The notes under the pieces were generated by a model, which was not told the DNA's origin, did no database searches, and saw only the letters and a list, made by a program, of their open reading frames with translations. A DNA stretch of 42,628 nucleotides from an uncultured Clostridia bacterium (GTDB lineage Bacteria > Bacillota > Clostridia > Christensenellales > Borkfalkiaceae), in NCBI GenBank assembly GCA_947627565.1, contig CANQWO010000015.1, positions 1 to 42,628 of the forward strand, given 5' to 3'. Below are positions 31,136 to 38,354 of the stretch, in pieces; position 1 is the first letter of the stretch; every line of letters begins with the position of its first letter. The position numbers and the translations under genes are program-made.

Positions 31136-32248
31136 TCAGGGTTTGTCGCCGACGACGATCAGCGGGACCTCCATTTCCTCGGTCAGAGAGGCGTGATGTC
31201 CCTTGAAATCGTGCGCCGCCGCATGCAGTTTCATGATCTTGTCGCTCTTGGCGACGGCAATGTAATCGCCGAGCAGTTCGGCGTGGCCGTGGTCCGCGGT
31301 CCCGAAATAGTTTTCGGCGATCAGCTCCGCCGACGCAACGAGTTGGAAATCTTCGCCGTATTTCTCTCGGAAGACTTCCGCAAATTTTTCCCGGAACGCC
31401 GGTTTCACCTTGAATGCCGTCGCGCGCGCCTCCAAATAGGGCGGCCACGCGAGCATGGACACCAGGTCGCCGTCCCGATAGATCTCGATGCAGCCGCCGA
31501 TATCGACCTGGCCGTGGTCGGCCGTGATGAGGAAGAGCGTATCCGGAAGGTCCGCGCACAGCGCTTCGAGATGATCGTTCAGACCTTCGATCGTTCGGCG
31601 CGCCTCCGCCGAGGAGACGCCGTATCGGTGCATGGTGGAATCGGGCTCCGGGCAGTAGCCGTAGAGAAATTGCTTGCCAGGCTTCCTGCAAACTTCCCCG
31701 ATCGCGCGGTAAAATTCTTCGAGCGTCTCCCAGACATACCTGTTCTTCGTATCGTTGCGCCAATACGGGGGCACGACGACATTGGTCTCGTAATCGGACT
31801 TCGCCCGCATATAGTAGGGCTCGATGGGCAGGGCCTTCTCCGCATATCCGCGCTCGATGGGCTCCCGCGAGACGGAATTGAGATCCGCAAAGAGGTCGAC
31901 GGCGCAGCCCAACGCCTCGAAATACAGGCTCCATCCGAACCAACCGTGCTCCATGGGATATTTGTTTGTCAAAAACGTCGTGGTCGCGTTGGTCGTGGTC
32001 GATGGAAAGACGGAAGTCAGAACTTGTCGGATGTTCCGCCTGAGAAAGCGATCCTCGGCGAGATTTTGCCGGATGGGGAACATCCCAAAGCCGTCCAAAA
32101 TCAGAAATACGATGTTTTTGTAGCCCTTTTGCAACTCCTTTTTAAGTTCGGGCAAGACGGGTTTGTCGTTCGGACAGCCCAAAAATTCGGCGAGGGTCGC
32201 GGAAATATTGATGATATTGCGAGAAAAATCCGGTTTTATGAACTGCAT
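31136..32248 (-). CDS. Alkaline-phosphatase-superfamily phosphodiesterase/phosphatase
   Basis: The 370-residue cytosolic protein has the metal and nucleophile motifs of the nucleotide pyrophosphatase/phosphodiesterase branch. These are V-F-L-I-L-D-G-F-G-M-F (first Asp ligand), P-S-T-T-T-N-A-T-T-T-F (nucleophile Thr), and P-E-P-D-S-T-M-H-R-Y-G (Asp and His ligands). L-I-T-A-D-H-G-Q-V-D (Asp-His) and G-H-H-A-S-L-T (last His) follow. There is no signal peptide. The substrate is unknown. It lies 20 nt after the ADP-ribosylglycohydrolase gene in the same direction, so the pair may process nucleotide-type or ADP-ribose-type phosphodiesters together (inference). ATG 32248 has a GAGGT site 5 nt upstream; an upstream in-frame start overlaps the neighbour. 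Confidence 0.85.
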   Translation of the reverse strand: MQFIKPDFSRNIINISATLAEFLGCPNDKPVLPELKKELQKGYKNIVFLILDGFGMFPIRQNLAEDRFLRRNIRQVLTSVFPSTTTNATTTFLTNKYPMEHGWFGWSLYFEALGCAVDLFADLNSVSREPIERGYAEKALPIEPYYMRAKSDYETNVVVPPYWRNDTKNRYVWETLEEFYRAIGEVCRKPGKQFLYGYCPEPDSTMHRYGVSSAEARRTIEGLNDHLEALCADLPDTLFLITADHGQVDIGGCIEIYRDGDLVSMLAWPPYLEARATAFKVKPAFREKFAEVFREKYGEDFQLVASAELIAENYFGTADHGHAELLGDYIAVAKSDKIMKLHAAAHDFKGHHASLTEEMEVPLIVVGDKP

Positions 32249-32268
32249 ATTCGACCTCACATGATTTA

Positions 32269-33225
32269 TCACGATGCAAGATGTTCGCAAAATGCCTTGG
32301 CCATCTCTTCGAGATATTCCTTTCTGCAGAGGGACTTGCGCCAATCTTCTGGGATGCCGTCATAGCCATAGAGAAGCCCCGCGAGGCTCCCCGCGACCGC
32401 GCCGACGGAATCGGTGTCCAACCCCAAGTTGACCGCCTTCAAGACGCAATCGCGGTAATTATCCGTCGTGAGAACGCACCAGATCGCGGCTTCCAAAGTA
32501 TCTACGACATACCCGCTGCTCGGAATTTCCTCCCGCGGAAGCGCTCGGAATCCCTTCTCAAAGAGACGGCGATAGGGAAAGAGCTCGGGATTGTCATGAT
32601 AATAGGCCTTCGCTTTCTTCAGACCCTCCAAAGTTCCCCGATTGGTGGGATTTTCGAGGAGCTCCCAGAGGACAAACGTATAGATCCCGCAACCGACGCA
32701 GCTCCGCGGGTGGGCGTGGGTGAGGGCGGACGCACGGTGGATGAGGTCAAGTTTTTCATCCAACGGGAAATCGGAGCAGTAAAGCTCGAGCGAGAAGGGA
32801 TAGATGCGCATGAGGGAGCCGTTTCCGTTCTCGGATTCGTCGCGGCATCCGCACGCCTCTGCGGGTTCTCCGCGCCGTGAACGCTCGATCGCTTTGAAGC
32901 ACGCCCTGCCGACGTCGAACGTTCGGCCCGTCGGCGTAAATTCATTGTGAAAGAGCCATCTGCGGAAATTTTCCATGACGGATTCAAAGTCGAGGCCGTG
33001 CTTTATGATGGCATCCATCGCGCAGAGCGCCATGCTCGTGTCGTCCGACCACGCTCCCTTGGGCATGAACCATTCGAACGCCGGCATATCGGTGACGGGA
33101 TATTGATCGCGCATGGTCCTTTCCTCGAACTGCACGGGTCCGCCGACCGCGTCGCCCACGGCATGTCCGAAGATGACGGCTCGGATTTTATGGTAAAGTT
33201 CGGAATGTTTTTCTGATTTCTTCAT
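32269..33225 (-). CDS. ADP-ribosylglycohydrolase family protein
   Basis: This family (DraG/ARH) removes ADP-ribose from proteins, nucleic acids or small molecules, using two magnesium ions. The 318 residues show F-G-H-A-V-G-D-A-V-G-G-P (about 18-29), G-A-W-S-D-D-T-S-M-A-L (about 56-66, metal ligands), E-N-G-N-G-S-L-M-R (about 131-139) and the C-terminal N-L-G-L-D-T-D-S-V-G-A-V-A-G-S-L-A-G-L (metal ligands). ATG 33225 is preferred; a TTG 18 nt upstream is possible, and neither has a good ribosome site. A minus-strand promoter precedes it at 33277-33305. An AAAGGAG sits 24 nt before the TTG, too far to serve it. Confidence 0.93.
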   Translation of the reverse strand: MKKSEKHSELYHKIRAVIFGHAVGDAVGGPVQFEERTMRDQYPVTDMPAFEWFMPKGAWSDDTSMALCAMDAIIKHGLDFESVMENFRRWLFHNEFTPTGRTFDVGRACFKAIERSRRGEPAEACGCRDESENGNGSLMRIYPFSLELYCSDFPLDEKLDLIHRASALTHAHPRSCVGCGIYTFVLWELLENPTNRGTLEGLKKAKAYYHDNPELFPYRRLFEKGFRALPREEIPSSGYVVDTLEAAIWCVLTTDNYRDCVLKAVNLGLDTDSVGAVAGSLAGLLYGYDGIPEDWRKSLCRKEYLEEMAKAFCEHLAS

Positions 33226-33276
33226 TTTGAGAAAATAGGCCAAAGAAAATTTTTACGAGATAGCCGTCTCCTTTGT

Positions 33277-33305
33277 ATGATACCATAATTCCGTTCATTC
33301 GTCAA
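33277..33305 (-). promoter_or_regulatory. Sigma-A promoter of the ADP-ribosylglycohydrolase/phosphodiesterase pair
   Basis: On the minus strand, TTGACG (33305-33300), a 17-nt spacer and TATCAT (33282-33277). Confidence 0.7.
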
Positions 33306-33352
33306 TACTTACTCGGCGAGACTTTTAATGGGAAGCCAACGGGTGAGGAAAC

Positions 33353-34747
33353 CTACTGCGTTATCATGGGTTTTACCTTTTTACGGTACGCAATTCGCAA
33401 GAAAACGATGGATATAGCCGCTGTAATGACTTCCACGATCGGAAAAGTCCACCAAACCAAACTTACCGCATCGCTTGAAAGCGTAAAGCAATAGGCGATA
33501 GGGAAGACAAGCAGACACAGCCGCAAACAGGAGATGAGGAGCGGGAGGAGGGCGTAACGGAATGCTTGTAACACTCCCTGAATGGCAACGCTCACTGCCA
33601 TAAAGACATAGCCGATGCTTGCAATTCGGACAGCCTTTCCGACGACCGCTTGAATTTCCTCGCCGCCCGCACCGCCTGTCATGGCGAACAGCTTTGCAAG
33701 CGGCTCGGCAAGACTTTCAAATAATGCGGTAATCACAAGCGCAACGATCACGCTATCTATGATCCCGTAGATGATACACGATTTTACGCGCGCTTTCTCT
33801 TTCATCCCGTAATTGAACGATAAAACAGAAATGATGGTATTGGACAATCCGAAAGCCGCAAACAGAGCAAACTGCATGATTTTATAGTAAATTCCGAAAC
33901 TGCCCTGTAAGAGTTCTGCCGTTTCAATCGCTTTGACTGTCCCCAAAATCTTTGTCATGCCGAGCATCATGACCGACAGCAAGCCCTGCATGAGGGCCGC
34001 GGAAATGCCGACTTTGTAGATCGCAAGGATCGTGGAGCCGTTCGGTTTTAACGCCTTTATGCTGTTTTTGACTTCCTTATTTGCGCCGTAGTGCAAAATC
34101 ATTGCCACAAGCAGGGAAAGGATCTGTCCGATGACGGTCGCCCAAGCGGCTCCCGCTATCCCCATGCCGCACGGATAGATGAAAACATAGTCAAGAAGGA
34201 TATTCGCCGCCGCACCCGATACCTGCGCGATCGTGGAAAAGAGCGTCTTGCCCGTCGCCTGCAAGAATCGCTCATAGATTGTGAAACCGATGGAGCCGAA
34301 CGAGAGCAGGCAGCAAATTCTCAGATACTTTACACCCATGTCGACGGCTTTTCCGTTTCCGCCCGCCTGCATCGAGATGAACAAATTACATCCGAAAATT
34401 CCGAACAGCAAGAATATCGCGTAAATGCAAATGCCGATAAAAATGCCGTTCCCGACTGTTTTTTGTACGCCTGCGATGTCCTTTTCTCCGAGTTGTCTGC
34501 TCAAAAGCGTGTTAATGCCGACGCCCGTTCCGACGCCGATGGCAATCATCAAAAGCTGTATGGGGAAGGCATAAGTCAGTGCGAGATTCCCCGCGATTCC
34601 GTCTTCGCCCATATTGATCACAAAAGCGGTATCCACGATGTTATATACCGATTGTAATATCATGGAGATGATCATGGGTAGACCCATTTTCCAAATGAGC
34701 CCCCACATGGGCACCGTTGCCATTTTGTTCTGTTTGCAATTTTCCAT
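33353..34747 (-). CDS. MATE family multidrug/organic cation exporter
   Basis: This 464-residue membrane transporter uses an ion gradient to expel drugs or organic cations. It has twelve hydrophobic segments in two halves of six. MATE-type motifs include G-L-P-M-I-I-S-M-I-L-Q-S-V-Y-N-I-V-D-T near the N-terminus, G-V-G-T-G-V-G-I-N-T-L-L-S-R-Q-L-G, and N-I-L-L-D-Y-V-F-I-Y, with A-F-G-L-S-N-T-I-I-S-V in the second half. It is clearly more AT-rich than the neighbours and lies beside repeats, which suggests acquisition. ATG 34747 has a GAGGG site. The leader contains its own promoter and a terminator hairpin just before the gene, so expression may be controlled by attenuation. Confidence 0.93.
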   Translation of the reverse strand: MENCKQNKMATVPMWGLIWKMGLPMIISMILQSVYNIVDTAFVINMGEDGIAGNLALTYAFPIQLLMIAIGVGTGVGINTLLSRQLGEKDIAGVQKTVGNGIFIGICIYAIFLLFGIFGCNLFISMQAGGNGKAVDMGVKYLRICCLLSFGSIGFTIYERFLQATGKTLFSTIAQVSGAAANILLDYVFIYPCGMGIAGAAWATVIGQILSLLVAMILHYGANKEVKNSIKALKPNGSTILAIYKVGISAALMQGLLSVMMLGMTKILGTVKAIETAELLQGSFGIYYKIMQFALFAAFGLSNTIISVLSFNYGMKEKARVKSCIIYGIIDSVIVALVITALFESLAEPLAKLFAMTGGAGGEEIQAVVGKAVRIASIGYVFMAVSVAIQGVLQAFRYALLPLLISCLRLCLLVFPIAYCFTLSSDAVSLVWWTFPIVEVITAAISIVFLRIAYRKKVKPMITQ

Positions 34748-34758
34748 TTTTCCCTCAT

Positions 34759-34795
34759 AAAAAAATGCGTAAGCCCAATTAGCTGGACTTACGCA
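34759..34795 (-). terminator. Terminator hairpin in the MATE leader (possible attenuator)
   Basis: On the minus strand a 12-bp stem (34795-34784 with 34777-34766, one U-G pair) is followed by seven T (34765-34759), ending 12 nt before the MATE start codon. It lies between the promoter and the gene. A 10-codon frame (ATG 34821-34819, M-Q-S-E-L-H-K-Y-G-A) ends with its stop inside the 5' arm of the stem. Confidence 0.75.
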
Positions 34796-34825
34796 CCGTA
34801 TTTGTGCAACTCACTTTGCATTATT

Positions 34826-34854
34826 ATTATAGCATTTTTTTCTAAAAAAAGCAA
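34826..34854 (-). promoter_or_regulatory. Sigma-A promoter of the MATE gene
   Basis: On the minus strand, TTGCTT (34854-34849), a 17-nt spacer and TATAAT (34831-34826). Transcription should start near 34820, giving a leader of about 72 nt. Confidence 0.7.
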
Positions 34855-34917
34855 CCGATTTTGGGGTGATTTTCCATTTTTGCACTTTGGGCGGATGTTT
34901 GGGCTTTACGAACGAGA

Positions 34918-35333
34918 CGAACCCGCCGTGTTCTTCTGCCGCCCGGCCACGGCGATCATAAAAAAAATACCCACTCAAAGATGGTGACCTTTGCCGGGAA
35001 TACTTCACCCCGATGGGGCTCGTGTCGCCCTTGGCAGCGCAAATAGAAGCCTCGGGCGGACGAACCCGCCGTGTTCTTCTGCTGCCCGGCCATGGCGATC
35101 ATAAAAAATGCCCACTCAAAGGAGTGAGCATTTTTTATGGTGACCTTGCCGGGAATACTTTGCCCCGATGGGGGCTCGTGTCGCCCTTGGCAGCGCAAAT
35201 AGAAGCCTCGGGCGGGCGAACCCGCCGTGTTCTTCTGCTGCCCGGCCACGGCGATCATAAAAAAATGCCCACTCAGAGGAGTGAGCATTTTTTATGGTGA
35301 ACACCTCGTAATCCCAATAGAACACCCATTGGG
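34918..35333. repeat. Tandem repeat array of about 156 bp, hairpin-bearing
   Basis: A truncated unit (34918-34980) is followed by two full units (34981-35136, 156 bp; 35137-35293, 157 bp) and a terminal hairpin (35313-35333). Each full unit ends in a stem like AAAAAATGCCCACTC/GAGTGAGCATTTTTT and contains a GGCGGG/CCCGCC hairpin. The first unit lacks the 3' arm. A diverged fourth copy lies at 41616-41772. No gene is supported in 34855-35470. Confidence 0.85.
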
Positions 35334-35470
35334 GGATAAAAGAGTAGTTCAAAAGAAAATCTGGATTATAACAAAGTGTGCAAACAAAACCACACCTAAG
35401 AAGATCCGAATGAGCCTCCTTCATCTTACCATAAAAAGCGCGCTTCTACTGAAAAAATGTAGGCGTATAT

Positions 35471-35499
35471 TTGCATTTTCCAGTGAAACGTGATATAAT
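35471..35499 (+). promoter_or_regulatory. Sigma-A promoter upstream of the folate-riboswitch-like leader
   Basis: TTGCAT (35471-35476), a 17-nt spacer and TATAAT (35494-35499). No terminator lies between it and the lipoprotein operon at 35714, so it may now drive that operon. Confidence 0.75.
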
Positions 35500-35504
35500 T
35501 TTTA

Positions 35505-35590
35505 CGAAGAGTAGTCAAAGACGCGTTAAGTGTTTTTGCCGTTTGTTCCGCGAGAACAACACGACGGGCATGTACTACCCGCCTGTAGAT
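35505..35590 (+). promoter_or_regulatory. Tetrahydrofolate-riboswitch-like element, degenerate
   Basis: AGAGTAG (35508-35514) followed 8 nt later by GCGTTAAGTG (35523-35532) matches the conserved 5' core of the THF (folT) riboswitch. A hairpin with TTGTTC/GAACAA and TGCC/GGCA arms and a 3' CCCGCC box follow. The P2 partner strand is not evident, so the element looks degraded or rearranged. Confidence 0.45.
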
Positions 35591-35672
35591 TCTCAACGGT
35601 ACGGTAAACTATGCACTGCTGTTTGCCGTCTTGCCGCTGCTCAAGGCGATCAAACCGCTCAAACTCAAATAG
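35589..35672 (+). pseudogene. C-terminal remnant of a membrane transporter subunit (folT-like, inferred)
   Basis: A frame of 27 codons without a start ends at TAG 35670-35672. It reads I-L-N-G-T-V-N-Y-A-L-L-F-A-V-L-P-L-L and ends in a basic K-x-x-K-P-L-K-L-K tail. A last transmembrane helix with a basic end of this kind is common in ECF transporter S components. The riboswitch-like leader directly before it suggests folT with its body deleted. This rests on a short fragment and is an inference. Confidence 0.4.
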
Positions 35673-35713
35673 AATAAGGCCGGAGAATATCCCCGCTTTT
35701 CGAGGAGGTCAAG

Positions 35714-36937
35714 ATGAAACAACGAAGATTTTTAACGACCGTCGCGCTGTCGTTGGCTCTATGCGCGATCTCCTGCGCGGCTCCGCATAGGCACATCTAC
35801 GCGGAAGGGTGGGCGTTTGACGCGTCCGCCCATTGGAAACAGCCGCTGTGCGATGACGTTTCCCCCGTCAAAGAAACGCATGTCTTCGAAAACGGCGTTT
35901 GTATGGTCTGCGATTATACAGACCCCCATGCGACCCCTTCGGAGGAAGAAACACCAAGCGGACAGCCCGAGAAGGAGCAAACGCCGAGCGGCGGAGAGAG
36001 CCAAACGCCCGAGCAAAAACCCGAGGAAGGAAAGCAGCCCGAGGAGCAAACGCCGAGCGGAGGAGAAAGTCAAACGCCCGAGCAAAGGCCCGAGCAGGGC
36101 GGCGAGGTCTTGTTTGAGGAGCCTTCCGACCAAACGATCACGGGGATCCCCGATTCCGACGGGCTTGTCACGTACCGCGTCAGGGTCAACCGCTACAACG
36201 GACGGAAGATATACGGCTACCCGTGGGTCAAGGTGACAGACGGCGGCGGGGAGGTCCTCTACGACAACTATCTGCCGCTGGCTCCCGGCGTGACCCATTC
36301 GGAGACGGAGTTCAACATGAAGGACTTTCGGCTTCCCGCGGGGGAGTATCGCGTGGAATTGAGCAAGATCCCGCGCGGGTTCGAATATCAACCGTCCTAC
36401 ACGTTCAGCGAAAAGCATCCCCTCCTCGATATTCGCCTCGTCTGCCATTCCATCACGGGAGAAGTCGAGAAGATCGAGGCGGGCATGGTCCTGCCCGACT
36501 TTCCGATCCATAGCGTCAACAAGGGCGATACCACCCTCGGCGCGCTCTTAAAGGAAAACCGCATGATCGTGATGTCGTTCTTCTATAACGGTTGTCTCTA
36601 TTGCCAACAAGAGTGCGCGGTATTCAAGAAGATCTATCGGGAGAGCGGAGATAAGTTCACCTTTCTCCTCTACGATATGAACGACAGAGCGGACGCCATC
36701 ATGGGCTTTTTGCGGTCGGAGGATTGGTTCGGAGACCTTGCGGACCGCTTCTACGTCGTCTGCGACAAGGAGAACGATCAATTCTATCAAAAGATCGTCT
36801 ACCACGGCATCAAGGGCGTTCCGACCAACGTATTCATCGACAACGGCGGCTATATCTTCGAAGTGACGGGGGGAATGATCGAAGAGCGCTTGAACCGCAT
36901 TCTGAAATATAACACGTTCTTGATGCCCGAAGATTAA
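35714..36937 (+). CDS. Lipoprotein with C-terminal thioredoxin-like domain (CLYC)
   Basis: This 407-residue protein begins with a signal peptide and a lipobox A-I-S-C (Cys21). A cysteine/histidine module follows (about 25-70): H-W..C-D-D and H-V-F-E-N-G-V-C-M-V-C-D-Y, a half-copy of the CxxC unit found in the next two genes. Residues about 73-135 are a Pro/Glu-rich linker with repeated T-P-S-G-G-E-S-Q-T-P-E-Q. Residues about 150-245 are a beta-sandwich (Y-R-V-R-V-N-R, L-P-A-G-E-Y-R-V-E-L). Residues about 258-405 form a thioredoxin/TlpA-like domain with F-F-Y-N-G-C-L-Y-C (CxxC 294-297) and a cis-Pro-type G-V-P-T-N-V-F-I. GAGGAGG precedes ATG 35714. First gene of a four-gene operon. Confidence 0.85.
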   Translation: MKQRRFLTTVALSLALCAISCAAPHRHIYAEGWAFDASAHWKQPLCDDVSPVKETHVFENGVCMVCDYTDPHATPSEEETPSGQPEKEQTPSGGESQTPEQKPEEGKQPEEQTPSGGESQTPEQRPEQGGEVLFEEPSDQTITGIPDSDGLVTYRVRVNRYNGRKIYGYPWVKVTDGGGEVLYDNYLPLAPGVTHSETEFNMKDFRLPAGEYRVELSKIPRGFEYQPSYTFSEKHPLLDIRLVCHSITGEVEKIEAGMVLPDFPIHSVNKGDTTLGALLKENRMIVMSFFYNGCLYCQQECAVFKKIYRESGDKFTFLLYDMNDRADAIMGFLRSEDWFGDLADRFYVVCDKENDQFYQKIVYHGIKGVPTNVFIDNGGYIFEVTGGMIEERLNRILKYNTFLMPED

Positions 36938-36963
36938 GAGCGCATGAAAAGGAGTCAAGAAAG

Positions 36964-38343
36964 ATGAAAATGAGAAAATTCGGAAACATGGCGCTCATCG
37001 TCGCGCTGACGGCCGCGATCTCCTTCGGTTGCGCCGTGCAGCCCGACCCCGTGCATACACACACGTTTACGGCATGGGAGACGGAACGGGCGGCTTCGTG
37101 CACGGAGGACGGCAAGTCTGTCCGCCATTGCACGGATTGCGGTTTCGATGAGACAAAGACCGTTCCCGCGACGGGACACAAATGGGGAGAGACGGTAAAA
37201 ACGGCCTCCCCCACCTGTACTGAAAAGGGCGAATCCGTCCGCCGTTGCACCGTCTGCAAATTTGAGGAAAAAACGCCGATTCCCGCGCTCGGCCACCAAT
37301 GGAAGACGGAGACCGTCGTGCGGAAAGCCACCTGCACGGAAGCGGGCGAGAAGCGCACGGACGAGTGCATACGCTGCGGTGCGGGCGGAGAGACCCTCCC
37401 CATTCCCGCAACGGGACATACTTGGGGCGAGGAGACGGTGAGAACGCCCGCTTCCTGCACCGCGCAAGGGCTTTCTTTCGTCAAATGCCAGACGTGCGGC
37501 GCGGAGGAAACGAAGGTCATTCCCCCGACGGAGCATAGCTGGGGAGACATTCAAACGGACGCAAACGGACAATTCCGCAGTTGCACCGTCTGCGGCGCAA
37601 GAGACGCGATGGGCGACGATCTCCTTTATACCATAAACGTCGTCGTCGAAGAAGGGTGCAACTTCGTGATATCGGCGAAAAACCAGATCCTCCTCTACCG
37701 TGACAGCATGCTGATCCAAATTTTAGAAGCGAACATGCACACGGAAATCATGCTTCCGCGCGGAAAATATTACGTCAGGTTGGATAACGTGGACGACGCA
37801 TATCTCAGCGAACAGGTTTCCATGACCGCCGATCGGCCGCACACCACGATCCCCGTGCGCAACAATCCCGAACACGATCCCGAGATTCACCCCGTGCAAC
37901 AGGGAGAGAGGATGTTCAACTTCCTCGTCAAAGACACGCAAAAAGAGGCAGACGAATTCAAACGGCTCTACGACGTTGCGGCGGGAAAGAAACTCATCTA
38001 TCTCGACTTCTTCTATGTCTCCTGCGTTCCCTGCGAAGCCCTTTTGGAGGAGCACGTCAAGTTCTATGCGACCCTTCCCGCGGCCGTAAAAGAACAGCTC
38101 CTCGTCATCATGGTGGACACGACGAACGACGCTCCCGATTACATCAACGAGTACCGAAAGACCCATCAAATTCCCGACGATTTTATTACCGTTGCGAAGG
38201 GCGGCAGGATCTACAACAACGTGCCGAACGATCGGAGAGTCCCCCACGCCGTCTATCTTGACGAAGATTTTAACCTCATCCGCGTGGGCGGAGCTTCCGC
38301 GCTCGCTGACATGATCAAGCAATATATTCCGACCGAGGCTTGA
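36964..38343 (+). CDS. Lipoprotein with 4.5 CxxC/GH repeats and thioredoxin-like domain (CVPC)
   Basis: The 459-residue protein has a signal peptide with a poor lipobox (S-F-G-C, Cys23). Residues about 30-215 hold four and a half units of about 40 residues. Each has the pattern G-H-x-W ... C-T-E-x-G ... C-x-x-C-G ... I-P-A-x-G-H, which can bind metal like a zinc ribbon. A transthyretin/Cna-B-like sandwich follows (about 220-300; Y-T-I-N-V-V-V, L-P-R-G-K-Y-Y-V-R-L). Then comes a thioredoxin-like domain with D-F-F-Y-V-S-C-V-P-C (CxxC 354-357) and V-P-H-A-V-Y-L-D as the cis-Pro site. It starts 26 nt after the previous gene and is the second gene of the operon. The cysteine content makes redox or metal handling at the surface likely; no substrate is known. 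Confidence 0.85.
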   Translation: MKMRKFGNMALIVALTAAISFGCAVQPDPVHTHTFTAWETERAASCTEDGKSVRHCTDCGFDETKTVPATGHKWGETVKTASPTCTEKGESVRRCTVCKFEEKTPIPALGHQWKTETVVRKATCTEAGEKRTDECIRCGAGGETLPIPATGHTWGEETVRTPASCTAQGLSFVKCQTCGAEETKVIPPTEHSWGDIQTDANGQFRSCTVCGARDAMGDDLLYTINVVVEEGCNFVISAKNQILLYRDSMLIQILEANMHTEIMLPRGKYYVRLDNVDDAYLSEQVSMTADRPHTTIPVRNNPEHDPEIHPVQQGERMFNFLVKDTQKEADEFKRLYDVAAGKKLIYLDFFYVSCVPCEALLEEHVKFYATLPAAVKEQLLVIMVDTTNDAPDYINEYRKTHQIPDDFITVAKGGRIYNNVPNDRRVPHAVYLDEDFNLIRVGGASALADMIKQYIPTEA

Positions 38344-38354
38344 GGAGGCGGAAC

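Noticed and set aside
35103..35136. Ordinary gene terminator
   Set aside because: The stem is followed by T but no gene ends nearby, and it recurs in each repeat unit; it is counted as part of the repeat.
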